A stretch of 64,000 bases of DNA from Sphingobacterium sp. GVS05A (GCF_019969845.1 NZ_JAHXYR010000011.1:62001-126000), one strand, 5' to 3'; numbered from the stretch's first letter, positions 8,937 through 17,540 are shown. A program made the numbers and translations. Notes: generated by a model not told the origin, from the letters alone.

Positions 8937-9102
8937 GACGGTTTTCAGCTCCTATATCCTGATGGGGCTTTCCAATAAAGAAATTGCCAATCGACTTGCT
9001 GTAGACCCCAAAAGTATTCTGATGGCACGTTATCGGATCAAACAGAAGTTGAAACTGGAAAAAGAGGATAGCTTGGATCTTGCGATCCAAAGGCTGAGCT
9101 AA
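8905..9102 (+). pseudogene. Remnant of a LuxR-type HTH regulator (C-terminal tail only)
   Basis: The frame stays open from 8905 (after a TGA at 8902-8904) to a TAA at 9100-9102. It encodes a recognisable LuxR-type helix-turn-helix tail: YILMGLSNKEIANRLAV, then DPKSILMARYRIKQKLKL. This arrangement is typical of the C-terminus of large Bacteroidota regulators with TPR or beta-propeller sensor parts. Only about 55 residues from an ATG at 8935 remain, and the first half of the HTH is missing. I read it as the tail of a deleted gene. A short standalone HTH peptide is possible but unlikely. Confidence 0.6.
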
Positions 9103-9153
9103 AGAAGAAAAATTAAGCGCCGGAATCCAAAGAAATTTGTAGATTGAGCATGT

Positions 9154-9741
9154 ATGGAAGACCGGTCACTTTTAGAAAATATCAATAGACACATCACGCT
9201 CACGGAAAGCGAGTGTTCCTTGTTTTTGTCCCTGCTCAAGAAAAAGAAAATACCCCGAAAAAATAAGCTCCTGACACAAGGGCAATTGTGCGATTCGATC
9301 TATTTTGTTGATTGCGGTGCATTGCGGGCTTTTTATTTGGATTTATCGGGTAAAGAATCCACGATTATGTTTGCTGTAAAAGACTGGTGGGTGACGGATA
9401 TGTATTGTTTTATAAATACACTTCCCGCCATGTTGACCATAGAGGCCATTGAAGAAAGCACGGTTTACCAATTGAAGAAAAATGATTTAGAAAAGTTGTA
9501 TCAGACGGTACCGCAATTTGAACGCTTTTTTAGGATTTTGATGCAAAATGCATATATCCGGGAACAATTGCGTGTGGTGCAAAATCTTTCGATGACAGCG
9601 GAAGAACGCTATGATATATTTGTGAAAAAATATCCTGAGGTCGCAAATAAGGTAAAGCAAAAGCAGATCGCTTCGTATTTGGGTATTACTGCCGAATTTT
9701 TAAGTATGATTAAGCGAAAAAAGTTGGAAACCTTAAACTAG
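9154..9741 (+). CDS. Crp/Fnr family transcriptional regulator
   Basis: A 195-residue regulator with a cyclic-nucleotide-binding-like N-terminal domain (about 25-115, with LLTQGQLCDSIYFVDCGALR) and a short C-terminal HTH (about 160-192, with KQIASYLGITAEFLSMIKR). It is the second regulator of this compact class in the window and is only distantly similar to the one at 1199-1774. The DUF4406 gene follows 59 bases downstream on the same strand and may be co-transcribed. Confidence 0.85.
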   Translation: MEDRSLLENINRHITLTESECSLFLSLLKKKKIPRKNKLLTQGQLCDSIYFVDCGALRAFYLDLSGKESTIMFAVKDWWVTDMYCFINTLPAMLTIEAIEESTVYQLKKNDLEKLYQTVPQFERFFRILMQNAYIREQLRVVQNLSMTAEERYDIFVKKYPEVANKVKQKQIASYLGITAEFLSMIKRKKLETLN

Positions 9742-9800
9742 TTTATTTTTTTCTATCTGATAAGGCCGTTATTTAGCATCAACTAACAAACGTAAAAAAT

Positions 9801-10157
9801 ATGCTTATTTTAATTGCAGGCCCCTATCGTGGTGGCACCAACGATGATCCGATTTTGATGAAGCGAAATCTAGACAAGCTCGAATCTTTTGCACTGGATA
9901 TCTTTCGGAAAGGCCATATTCCCTTTATTGGAGAATGGATGGCCCTTCCACTGATAAAATTGGCTGGATCAACTAAGGTCGGTGACCAGCAATGGGAAGA
10001 AATTCAATATCCTGTCGCACATCGGATGCTCGAAAAATGTGATGCTGTATTGCGTATTGAAGGAGCATCCAAAGGTGCGGATGAAGATGTGCGGCTGGCG
10101 AAAGAAAGAGGGTTAAAAGTGTATTATGATATCGCAGAAATACCTGTAGAAGGTTAA
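9801..10157 (+). CDS. DUF4406 (nucleoside deoxyribosyltransferase-like) protein
   Basis: A 118-residue protein that fits the DUF4406 group, which has a Rossmann-like fold related to nucleoside 2-deoxyribosyltransferases. Visible hallmarks are the N-terminal strand and loop LILIAGPYRGG, the acidic CDAVLRIEG strand, and the GADEDVRLAKERGLKVY segment near the end. No substrate can be assigned. It follows a Crp/Fnr regulator and is followed by a hairpin at 10182-10213. Confidence 0.7.
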   Translation: MLILIAGPYRGGTNDDPILMKRNLDKLESFALDIFRKGHIPFIGEWMALPLIKLAGSTKVGDQQWEEIQYPVAHRMLEKCDAVLRIEGASKGADEDVRLAKERGLKVYYDIAEIPVEG

Positions 10158-10181
10158 CACAAGCTCTTTCAGTTCATATTT

Positions 10182-10213
10182 AAATCGGAGTTGGACTTTT
10201 ACCACTCCGATTT
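10182..10213. terminator. Hairpin terminator between convergent genes
   Basis: Arms AAATCGGAGT (10182-10191) and ACTCCGATTT (10204-10213) pair perfectly with a 12-base loop. It lies between the DUF4406 gene and the convergent DUF421 gene, and could serve both strands. No long T tract follows. It shares ACTCCGATTTGAG-type sequence with the hairpin at 1969-2013. Confidence 0.6.
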
Positions 10214-10271
10214 GAGTTTATTAACACGTTGATAGCCATAGTATATATCACCGATTATATGACCAGATTCT

Positions 10272-10952
10272 CTAAACTCGTTTGCTATTTATTGCCTGAG
10301 CCCATTTCGTCCTTTTGCATCGCGGGCATTGTGGGGAATCAGTATTTACATGAGATAAGACATTTCCGCAACACATGCATGCAAATGGTCCTTCATTTAC
10401 AGAAATATCAACAGACCTATAGGATGAGGGAAAAAGTGGTAGTCCATATCTCGTATCTTCATCGGTATAAAAAAGTACACTCAGGGACCCATCAACCTCC
10501 AATACCCCTTCCCTAACCTGACCCAGGTGTTCGATATTCAGATTTCGTAGTTCGGAAAAGAACTCCATACGTGAAAAAGTATTGTCATTCTCATGTTTGA
10601 TGTCAAATACACCATCTTTAACAACTGGCAATACTTTGCCCTCTAGCAACTGAGCCACCGTTTCCGACTTTGATGTAATCCAAGTGATGGTTTTATAAAT
10701 TGCGATTACGCATATAAAAACAACAATGGCATGAAAAATTGGAATATCCTCCTGGAACATGGGATCTCCGGCCGCCGATCCTAAGCCTATTATAATTGCT
10801 ACCTCAAAAAGTGTTAACTGCCTTACTCCTCTTCTTCCAGACAGGCGTAGTATCGTTAAAATAAGCAAAAACATGATAGTCGAACGCAGGCCTATTTCAA
10901 CAAGAAATGACGTATCTATGTCGTTAGCAAAAATTTTTTCCAAGTTAATCAT
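10272..10952 (-). CDS. DUF421 (YetF-like) membrane protein with C-terminal zinc-ribbon-like tail
   Basis: A 226-residue inner-membrane protein. Three hydrophobic helices (about residues 18-38, 45-65 and 72-92) precede a DUF421-type soluble domain. The GRRGVRQLTLFEVAIIIGLGS stretch is typical of the YetF group. The C-terminus has CMCCG followed 16-20 residues later by CPRC, which resembles a rubredoxin/zinc-ribbon metal site and is not part of the minimal DUF421 fold. Function is unknown. A leader of about 100 bases with an internal terminator-like hairpin precedes it. Confidence 0.75.
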   Translation of the reverse strand: MINLEKIFANDIDTSFLVEIGLRSTIMFLLILTILRLSGRRGVRQLTLFEVAIIIGLGSAAGDPMFQEDIPIFHAIVVFICVIAIYKTITWITSKSETVAQLLEGKVLPVVKDGVFDIKHENDNTFSRMEFFSELRNLNIEHLGQVREGVLEVDGSLSVLFYTDEDTRYGLPLFPSSYRSVDISVNEGPFACMCCGNVLSHVNTDSPQCPRCKRTKWAQAINSKRV

Positions 10953-11047
10953 AATTCAAAAACAAGCAATCGATTACCTAAAATTCCATCTGCCTTTTAA
11001 ATCATTTATATTGTTATCAAATAATAATAGGCAGGTCTTTAAACAAA

Positions 11048-11078
11048 AAAAGCTAGGATGGAAAGGTGCCTAGCTTTT
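11048..11078 (-). terminator. Terminator-like hairpin in the leader of the DUF421 gene
   Basis: Arms AAAAGCTAGG (11048-11057) and CCTAGCTTTT (11069-11078) pair perfectly over an 11-base loop. On the minus strand the hairpin is followed by a T tract (complement of 11041-11050). It lies 95 bases upstream of the DUF421 start codon, in the 314-base gap 10953-11266. No gene ends on that strand here, so it may attenuate the DUF421 transcript or end a small RNA. I see nothing else coding in this gap. Confidence 0.55.
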
Positions 11079-11266
11079 AAAATTCTTCATGATCGGACAA
11101 GCGATCTATATATATTCAACAATGTCCAGGTATAAACTGTTTGAAATAATTTCATTTTATGGCCACAGCGAAAAAAACAGCTTATTAAAGTCTAAAAAGT
11201 AAATTAAAACAAACGAATTCTAAAAAGCACTTGTTATTTAATTAGTTTCACTAAACAAATAATAAT

Positions 11267-11737
11267 ATGATTTTAAACAAAACATTTTTCGCCTCTCTAG
11301 CGACAGTAGCCATCTTAGTTTCATGTAATAATCAGACACCACAGGAAAAAGCCGCTGACAGCATGGAACACGCTGAGGAAAAAGCTGCTGATGCGAATGA
11401 AGAAGCGATGAATACCTCAGAAGATGCTGCTACGAAAGATGCCGAAGCTGTCGTTTATTCAAATAAAGCTGCCGCCAATGCAGCAATTGCGTCAGTACCC
11501 GCTCCAACGCTATCCAATGATAAAGCCAAAGAGCTTTATACAAAATTAGGTAAAACATGGGTAGACCGTATCAATGCTGACTCGCATGAGAAAGCAGTGG
11601 ATAAAGAAAAATCGTTGTTGGATATTAAAAACGAGATCGAAAAAGATCTTGCAGATGGAAAGATATCTGCTGCAGACAAAGATAATATCATGAAATATCA
11701 ATCCGATTGTTTGGCGGCTATCAAAGCTGCACTTTAA
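11267..11737 (+). CDS. Alanine-rich small lipoprotein
   Basis: A 156-residue lipoprotein with signal peptide and lipobox ending at LVSCNN (Cys near residue 20). A low-complexity Ala/Glu/Asp segment follows (about 28-70), probably helical and extended. The C-terminal 75 residues look like a folded helical domain (KAKELYTKLGKTWVDRINAD). No named family is recognised. A strong terminator follows the gene, so it is probably monocistronic. It may be an envelope-stress or spacer-type lipoprotein, but that is only a guess from composition. Confidence 0.7.
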   Translation: MILNKTFFASLATVAILVSCNNQTPQEKAADSMEHAEEKAADANEEAMNTSEDAATKDAEAVVYSNKAAANAAIASVPAPTLSNDKAKELYTKLGKTWVDRINADSHEKAVDKEKSLLDIKNEIEKDLADGKISAADKDNIMKYQSDCLAAIKAAL

Positions 11738-11758
11738 TACCATATTATCAGTTCAGTC

Positions 11759-11809
11759 CTAAAGGATATATGGTGGTTTATCTTAAATCACCATATACCT
11801 TTAGTTTTT
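11759..11809 (+). terminator. Intrinsic terminator of the small lipoprotein gene
   Basis: Arms 11759-11775 and 11789-11804 form a 16-bp stem with one bulged A, followed by TTTTT at 11805-11809. It lies 22 bases after the stop codon. The stem is also symmetrical enough to serve the converging siderophore-interacting protein gene. Confidence 0.8.
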
Positions 11810-11904
11810 AACACACATAACGTTAATCACCTTTCAAAAAGATTCAATCCGCTGTTCCAAAAATAAATACAGCGAGTAATGTCTGCACATCTTTCAACTG
11901 TAAT

Positions 11905-12621
11905 TTATAGCCCCTTTTTCCCTTGCAGCCAAAAGCCCTGATGTTTAACGCGCGCATGCATTTGTGTTCGGATTACTTTTCGAAAGTTTTGTACGGATTT
12001 TACATTCCCCGTAAGTACAAAATAAGCGTCGGACCAATATTCATTTTTGAAAATGGGTAACTCTTTAATCTGATCTGAATCAGAAAACAAGGTCGATTTT
12101 GGAAACACAATGCTGTTTTCCAGTCCGAGTAGCTCCGGGATAGCATTGTTCTCTGCATCCAATTCGAAAAGGAACAGGTGTTCCTTCTTTTGCTCCTCCA
12201 TAACAGGCAAAAAAGAGCAGGCCAATGCCAGTGAAGTCTCATCGCCAAAGAATACAATTTTCTCAGCGGCTTTATCGTAGTACTTTTGTTCTGTGCGAGG
12301 TTTGTTGAGCACTAGGCGATCACCCACTTCCAGATGATTCATAAAGTCACTTCCACAACCATTACCATGGATATGTGCAATTAATTGCAGGGTATTTTTC
12401 TCGCTGTTTATTTCAGCAATGGTATATCTTCTGGCATCGGTGTCAGAAACGCGTATGTCAAAAAAAGCACCGACGGAAAACTGCAGTTTTTCAAAATCCC
12501 CCTGTAAACTAATTCGTTTAACGGTTGTTGACAAATATTCAGTTTGACTTACTTGGACCTCGGGAATTTGAGAAACGAATAAATTGAGGGTATCAAAAAC
12601 CCATTTTGGAGCACTCGGCAT
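11905..12621 (-). CDS. Siderophore-interacting protein (FAD-dependent ferric reductase type)
   Basis: A 238-residue protein of the siderophore-interacting family, which reduces ferric siderophores in the cytoplasm with NAD(P)H and FAD. The FAD-contact motif is visible as ARRYTIAEI near residue 80, followed by a Gly/His-rich phosphate loop. The NAD(P)H domain contains the FGDETSLALA motif near 125-135. The length is slightly below the usual 240-280. It lies downstream of an AraC regulator and near the remnant of a TonB receptor. The three probably once formed an iron-siderophore uptake locus. Confidence 0.8.
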   Translation of the reverse strand: MPSAPKWVFDTLNLFVSQIPEVQVSQTEYLSTTVKRISLQGDFEKLQFSVGAFFDIRVSDTDARRYTIAEINSEKNTLQLIAHIHGNGCGSDFMNHLEVGDRLVLNKPRTEQKYYDKAAEKIVFFGDETSLALACSFLPVMEEQKKEHLFLFELDAENNAIPELLGLENSIVFPKSTLFSDSDQIKELPIFKNEYWSDAYFVLTGNVKSVQNFRKVIRTQMHARVKHQGFWLQGKKGL

Positions 12622-12698
12622 AATCTTATGTTTTGATTGAACACAAAGAAAGCCACCGGCTTCTGTATAAAAAAGAATAAAGAGTAGTATTGATTGGA

Positions 12699-13553
12699 CT
12701 AATCGTGGTTTTTGCTACGAAACGCTTTTGCACTCATGCCACATATCTTGGTAAACAAGCGAGAAAAATAAGGATAATCCTCATAGCCCAATTCAAAAGC
12801 AATCTCCTTAACCGATTTGTCAGAATGATATAGCAATCGTTTGGCCTCCAAAATTACACGTTGCTGGATATGATGTGAAACAGGAAACCCTGTTACATTT
12901 TTGACAGATTCATTGAGATAGGAAACCGAAATATTAAATTGGGTAGCATACGCAGCAGGACGTTTCAAGGTCAGAAAGTTTTGTTCCAACAGTAGGAAAA
13001 AAGCTTTATTAATCCGTTCAAACCGCGATAGTGACTCGGCAGTTTTACTATATTTTAGATACACGGATAGCTGCAAAGCAATCAAGGCATTTACGCTGTC
13101 CTTCAATACAGAAAAATGCAATTTGTCGTTCGTTCGTTCGTAGAGTTCAATGCACAAATTGTAAGTCTTCTCAATAATCCCAAGATCTTCCAATTCAATC
13201 GCCAAAGGTTTTAAGGGCGAGATGTTTTGCAAAATAGTAAGATATTCGGCGGCAATATTTTCATTGCTAATGATTAGCATAAACATTTCTATATGCTCCA
13301 CCTGCACTGCCCTATGCACTTGATCCGGCGATTGATAGTATATGGTCGGTTTATCTGTGCGGTATTGCTGAAAATCTATTTCCATAACAGTAACCCCACT
13401 TTTCTGTAAGACAAAGAAATGATAATCGTGCCGATGTGCCTGCATGATTTCTTCATCTTCCCAAAAAGATTCGGGTGAAACTTTTGCAAGAGCAATGCCA
13501 TGACCAAATTCTTTGGGTAGCGTCCTGACCGGAATATATCTTTTGTGTTGCAT
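12699..13553 (-). CDS. AraC family transcriptional regulator
   Basis: A 284-residue regulator with an N-terminal cupin-like sensing domain (about 30-140, with HRHDYHFFVLQKSG) and a C-terminal double HTH (about 185-282). The second HTH shows SVKEIAFELGYEDYPYFSRLF, the AraC signature. It is followed on the same strand by the siderophore-interacting protein gene after 77 bases. It is probably the regulator of that gene and of the now broken TonB receptor. Confidence 0.9.
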   Translation of the reverse strand: MQHKRYIPVRTLPKEFGHGIALAKVSPESFWEDEEIMQAHRHDYHFFVLQKSGVTVMEIDFQQYRTDKPTIYYQSPDQVHRAVQVEHIEMFMLIISNENIAAEYLTILQNISPLKPLAIELEDLGIIEKTYNLCIELYERTNDKLHFSVLKDSVNALIALQLSVYLKYSKTAESLSRFERINKAFFLLLEQNFLTLKRPAAYATQFNISVSYLNESVKNVTGFPVSHHIQQRVILEAKRLLYHSDKSVKEIAFELGYEDYPYFSRLFTKICGMSAKAFRSKNHD

Positions 13554-13687
13554 TCTTCAATTTAACCAGCGCAAAGCACGTTATCTTTTAGATGGCTTAA
13601 AAGTATTAAATTTACTTATTAAAACATGCTATAGAGGAGCAAATTTTTGGAATAATAAATATGAATCAACTGGCGGGCAAGAGCTGG

Positions 13688-14116
13688 TTATGACGAAATC
13701 AGTTTTTTCTCAGTTTGAGATTTTTTGGTGATATAGTTGATCACACCACCCGCAGCCCCATTGCGGTACAGTGCTATCGCACCATTGATCACCTCAATAT
13801 GATCTACGGTGCTGACATCAGTTGTACGCAGGTCATGGTCCCTATTTCGTAAGGGAGTATATTTCGGGATACCATCTATCAGTACCAGAAAATTACGGCC
13901 ACGGATCTTGGCAATAAAGTTATCCTGGCTTTCTTCACTCGACGAGATACTCGGCACCTATTGCATCAAAATGAACGTCAGATTATCATTAATCTGACGC
14001 TGTTGTTCAAGTGCTTTATCGCCAATATAGTTGACAGACGATGGTACTTCATCAATATGTTCGGCCAATCGGCTCGCCGTCACGACCACCTCATCCAGAT
14101 TACGCTGCTCTACCAC
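13688..14116 (-). pseudogene. TonB-dependent siderophore receptor remnant (plug domain only, in-frame stop)
   Basis: One reading frame on the minus strand runs from 14116 to the stop at 13688-13690 and is interrupted by a single TAG near 13958-13960. Before the stop it reads LDEVVVTASRLAEHIDEV, the classic start of a receptor plug. After the stop it continues with IRGRNFLVLIDGIP and GAAGGVINYITKK, also plug motifs. The signal peptide, the N-terminal extension and the whole beta-barrel (expected 500 or more residues) are missing. The remnant abuts the glycosyltransferase stop codon, which marks one deletion edge. Confidence 0.8.
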
Positions 14117-14122
14117 TTAAGA

Positions 14123-16351
14123 TCAACTCAGGTTTTCGGGCAAATAGGCTTCCATTTTGAGCCTAGCCAATAAATAACTTATGGTCGATTCTGCACCCTG
14201 GTTAATATTTACTGTACGCTCTTCTAGGCCATCGAAACAACCGCCAGTTACTGGGTTATAAACAATCTGCTGGATATGATTGCGCCCCAGGAACCATTCG
14301 AATGCTGTCCGTATCGTGTTTTTATAGTGTTCATCTTTTGTATGTCTGTAAAACTTATCCAGCGCAATAATGGTATAGGCAACATCGATGGGCTGCTCCC
14401 CTCCTTTGGGTTGAGCTCTCGGTTGATCACGTTGTGCCCATCCTTTATTGGAAATAACATGGATTTCGTCACCAATAATAATCCGGCTCAATAAAAAATC
14501 AAAGGATTGATAAGCAATGTCCCGATATCTCTTATCACCGGCTGACTCATAGGCAGTCAACAAAGCTTCCGGAATCACGCTATTGCCATAGGTCATGTAG
14601 GATTCGTACCATTGCCAATCGGCAGTACTTTCATACTCAAACATAGCTACCAAGCGGCCGGCTAAAACATCTATGATCGCTTTATAATTATTGCCTTTCA
14701 TAAAACTTAGGCCCTTTATCGTAAAGGCCATGGATCGTGTTGAATAATAAACCAGCGCATGCTTGGAAGCCCGCTCCAAAAGTTCAATAGCAGGTTTGAC
14801 TATCCGTTCGGGTAAAAGATTGGCTAATCCAACCACCTCGCCCAATGCCCATACCGCCCGTCCATTGGCATCTTCTAGGTTTTCCTGCTCGTTTTGTAGG
14901 GTAAAATTACCGTCACTGTCTACATAGTTCAAAAATGTACCATCATCCTGCATACAGTAAGCTATAAAATCCAGGTACTTCTTGATCAAGCCAAGGTCTT
15001 CCTGAGATTCGTATAATTTATAATGATGTAACATCGCGATAAGCGCTCGGGCATTGTCATCCAAAGCATAGCCACTCGCTAGGTCTGGCATGCTGATGTC
15101 CGCAAATTGCACAAATGCGCGTTCTGTTGACATCCGAAACATATGGTCCAAGTTGAGGGGGGGAATAGAATACAACATATCTCTTTTTTCGTCAATAAGG
15201 AGTTCAAATAGATTGACATGGGCTATTGCTACATTTTGCCAGGAGGTATTGACCATTTTTTGAAGATTCACATGGCGGATTTTCTCTAGTCTCGGTGTAT
15301 CGTCCAGAATTTGATTAACCGCCTCCGCAAGTTGATCAGATGCTTCAAAATCAATCATCGTGCCCATATCTGCTTTCAGAACTTCCCGGACATGGGGAAT
15401 GGGAGTCGAAACAATGGGACATCCCGAACTCAGGGCATAAGAAAAGGTTCCACTAACCGCCTGAAAGGGATCTTTCGAGGTAAACAGGTAAACATCCGTG
15501 ATCGATAGGTAAGCTAACAGCGACTCTATCGAGAGAAATTCATTTACAAACCTGACATGAGCTGCAAGCCCATACCGCTCAATTATTTCTTCCAGTAGAT
15601 TTCTATACGCTTCCCCTTCACGTTGTAACAAAGTGGGGTGTGTCTGTCCCATAATGAGGAACATCACATTTGGATTTTGCGCAACAATAGCGGGAAGTGC
15701 ATGAAGCGTAGTTTCGATACTCTTGCTTGGCCCTAGCAGACCAAAAGTGCTCAGCACTTTCTTGCCCAGTAGGCCATATTGCTCCAGCGTCGCTTGTTTG
15801 TTCTTTGCGGGAGCTAAATGCGTTCCGTGTGCGATTACTGTGATTTTATTTGGAGAGATTCCATAAGCGTTTACCAAAATATCAGCAGAATTTTGAGTCA
15901 TGACGACGATCTGCGAACAATACTCCGCAATAGTGGTTACCTGTTCAAGTAATACGGCATCTGGCGATGGTAGTACTGTATGAAAAGTAATCACTATGGT
16001 GATCTGTGCAGTATTAAGATTGGAAAGGAAAGAGCTGAATTGTGTTTCCTGACCGGAGAATAAGCCAAATTCATGTTCAATACAAACTAAGTCGATAGTT
16101 TTGTATAATTGAATATTCTCTAATAGCGTATTAAATGAAAGCGGATTTGCAATCTCCAATAAACCAAGAGGTGTATCGTCATAATTTGTGAGACCCTGTG
16201 GTGCTACGATTGGTATCGGAATAAGGTCGTAAGAATCCTGAAATTTACTTGAAATAGCCTTCATTAAATCTGTCGTGTAGGTGGCAATACCGCAGGCGCG
16301 CGGGGGAAAAGTTGATAGGAATGCAATTCCTCTTTTCGTCGTTAAAATCAT
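14123..16351 (-). CDS. Two-domain glycosyltransferase: GT4-type transferase plus helical-barrel domain
   Basis: A 742-residue protein. The N-terminal half (about 1-385) is a GT-B glycosyltransferase of the GT4/group 1 kind: PPRACGIATYTTDL at the start, ending in the EHEFGLF/HTVLPSP and SGCPIVSTPIPHVREVL acceptor and nucleotide-sugar regions. The C-terminal half (about 395-740) is Trp/Tyr-rich and helical, with SGYALDDNARALIAML and NPVTGGCFDGL, resembling an (alpha/alpha)6 barrel found in glycoside-active enzymes. The protein has no signal peptide. The fusion suggests coupled synthesis and trimming of a mannose- or glucose-type oligosaccharide, but the substrate is not established. Confidence 0.75.
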   Translation of the reverse strand: MILTTKRGIAFLSTFPPRACGIATYTTDLMKAISSKFQDSYDLIPIPIVAPQGLTNYDDTPLGLLEIANPLSFNTLLENIQLYKTIDLVCIEHEFGLFSGQETQFSSFLSNLNTAQITIVITFHTVLPSPDAVLLEQVTTIAEYCSQIVVMTQNSADILVNAYGISPNKITVIAHGTHLAPAKNKQATLEQYGLLGKKVLSTFGLLGPSKSIETTLHALPAIVAQNPNVMFLIMGQTHPTLLQREGEAYRNLLEEIIERYGLAAHVRFVNEFLSIESLLAYLSITDVYLFTSKDPFQAVSGTFSYALSSGCPIVSTPIPHVREVLKADMGTMIDFEASDQLAEAVNQILDDTPRLEKIRHVNLQKMVNTSWQNVAIAHVNLFELLIDEKRDMLYSIPPLNLDHMFRMSTERAFVQFADISMPDLASGYALDDNARALIAMLHHYKLYESQEDLGLIKKYLDFIAYCMQDDGTFLNYVDSDGNFTLQNEQENLEDANGRAVWALGEVVGLANLLPERIVKPAIELLERASKHALVYYSTRSMAFTIKGLSFMKGNNYKAIIDVLAGRLVAMFEYESTADWQWYESYMTYGNSVIPEALLTAYESAGDKRYRDIAYQSFDFLLSRIIIGDEIHVISNKGWAQRDQPRAQPKGGEQPIDVAYTIIALDKFYRHTKDEHYKNTIRTAFEWFLGRNHIQQIVYNPVTGGCFDGLEERTVNINQGAESTISYLLARLKMEAYLPENLS

Positions 16352-16634
16352 TGTGGATTATTTATGTGAAGTCCTTGCATACGATCGTCTTGTATCTTTA
16401 ACAAGGGGCTGCACGTAGGGAGGTTCTATAAATGTACACAAATAAAACCGTAAGGATGACATAATCTAACATAATGTTTCCATTGCTTCGGCATATGAAG
16501 GATGCACAACTATCATCAAGATATTCATAGAATATCAAAAATCCAAGTTGTTAGAATTGTTAGAAGCGGAATCGGCTATTCCACACAACGTACCTAGCCG
16601 CCTTGTCAAAGAGCCTTGGTAATATATGATATTA

Positions 16635-17093
16635 TTAATTGAAATGATATAGGAAGATAACGTCACCTGTATAGGCCGGTTTATCTTGTCCTTTAATTGA
16701 GAGTTTTGCCTGTATAATAGCCTTCACTGTTCCTCTTAAGTTTGATATTGACTTTGCTGTAGCCTGCAATTGTACTTCACTGTCTACGGGCACTGCCTGT
16801 CCAAATTTGAAATTCTCAATACCATAGTTGATTTCCATTTTTACATTACGGACATCTGCGATCTGCTTCCATAGATACGGTATAAGTGATAGTGTCAAAT
16901 AACCATGAACGATCGTTGAACCAAAGGGCCCCTCATCCTTTGCTCTTTGCGGGTCAACATGGATCCACTGGAAGTCGAGCGTTGATGCTGCAAATTTATT
17001 GATCTGCTGCTGGTCGATCTGATGCCAACCAGAAACTCCAATGATTTTTCCTTCATAGGATTTGTATTCTTCAAAACGGTTAATAATTACCAT
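16635..17093 (-). CDS. MaoC-family (R)-specific enoyl-CoA hydratase-like protein
   Basis: A 152-residue hot-dog-fold protein. The MaoC signature is visible: FAASTLDFQWIHVDPQRA with the catalytic-type Asp and His, then FGSTIVHGYLTLSLIPYLW. Such proteins hydrate enoyl-CoA thioesters. The length is normal. It lies 87 bases after the HxlR regulator on the same strand and may be the third gene of the luciferase-like/HxlR transcript. The 283 bases to its right (16352-16634) hold no gene that I recognise. Confidence 0.85.
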   Translation of the reverse strand: MVIINRFEEYKSYEGKIIGVSGWHQIDQQQINKFAASTLDFQWIHVDPQRAKDEGPFGSTIVHGYLTLSLIPYLWKQIADVRNVKMEINYGIENFKFGQAVPVDSEVQLQATAKSISNLRGTVKAIIQAKLSIKGQDKPAYTGDVIFLYHFN

Positions 17094-17180
17094 TGTCGTT
17101 TAGCTTTATCGTGGTTCACATGATCCAATACAAGGTACATAAATTTGGGGCATTAATTCGTTTATGGCCAAAAAGAAGTT

Positions 17181-17528
17181 TCACCTTTCCGTCACCACCT
17201 TTCTATGATTCTCTCCCCAATCTTTTAAGGCATAAATAATCGGTGTCAATGTATCAGCGTAAGGCTCTAATTTATACGTAATTTTAACTGGATACTCGTC
17301 GGCGACTATTCTTGTTATTAATTTGTGTTGTTCTAGGTCCTTCAATTCCTTTGCCAAGACTTTTGGTGTGATTCCAGGGATGCTTTCCTGAATATCTGTA
17401 AAACGATCGTTTCCAACCCCAACAGAGATAATAATGGGCAATTTCCATTTCCCGTTAATGACATCTAAGGTATCGCGAACAGGCTTAATGGTAGAAAGGC
17501 AATCGCAGTGCTGTTTTTTTTGTGCCAT
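17181..17528 (-). CDS. HxlR family transcriptional regulator
   Basis: A 115-residue winged-helix regulator of the HxlR family (residues 15-105, with VINGKWKLPIIISVG and the ITPKVLAKELKDLEQHKLI helix). Two cysteines (HCDC) near the N-terminus could sense oxidants or electrophiles, as in family members such as YodB. It follows the luciferase-like gene after 12 bases, so the two are co-transcribed. The inverted repeats at 18651-18670 and 18702-18719 in the shared promoter region are candidate binding sites. Confidence 0.88.
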   Translation of the reverse strand: MAQKKQHCDCLSTIKPVRDTLDVINGKWKLPIIISVGVGNDRFTDIQESIPGITPKVLAKELKDLEQHKLITRIVADEYPVKITYKLEPYADTLTPIIYALKDWGENHRKVVTER

Positions 17529-17540
17529 AATTTACACTTA

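Noticed and set aside
9734..9745. TAAACTAGTTTA palindrome at the stop of the second Crp/Fnr gene
   Set aside because: It has no loop, so it cannot fold into a normal hairpin, and it overlaps the coding end. A role as terminator is not supported although T's follow.
16352..16634. 283-base gap before the glycosyltransferase as possible gene remnant
   Set aside because: No frame shows protein-like content or known motifs. Only promoter-type sequence is expected here.
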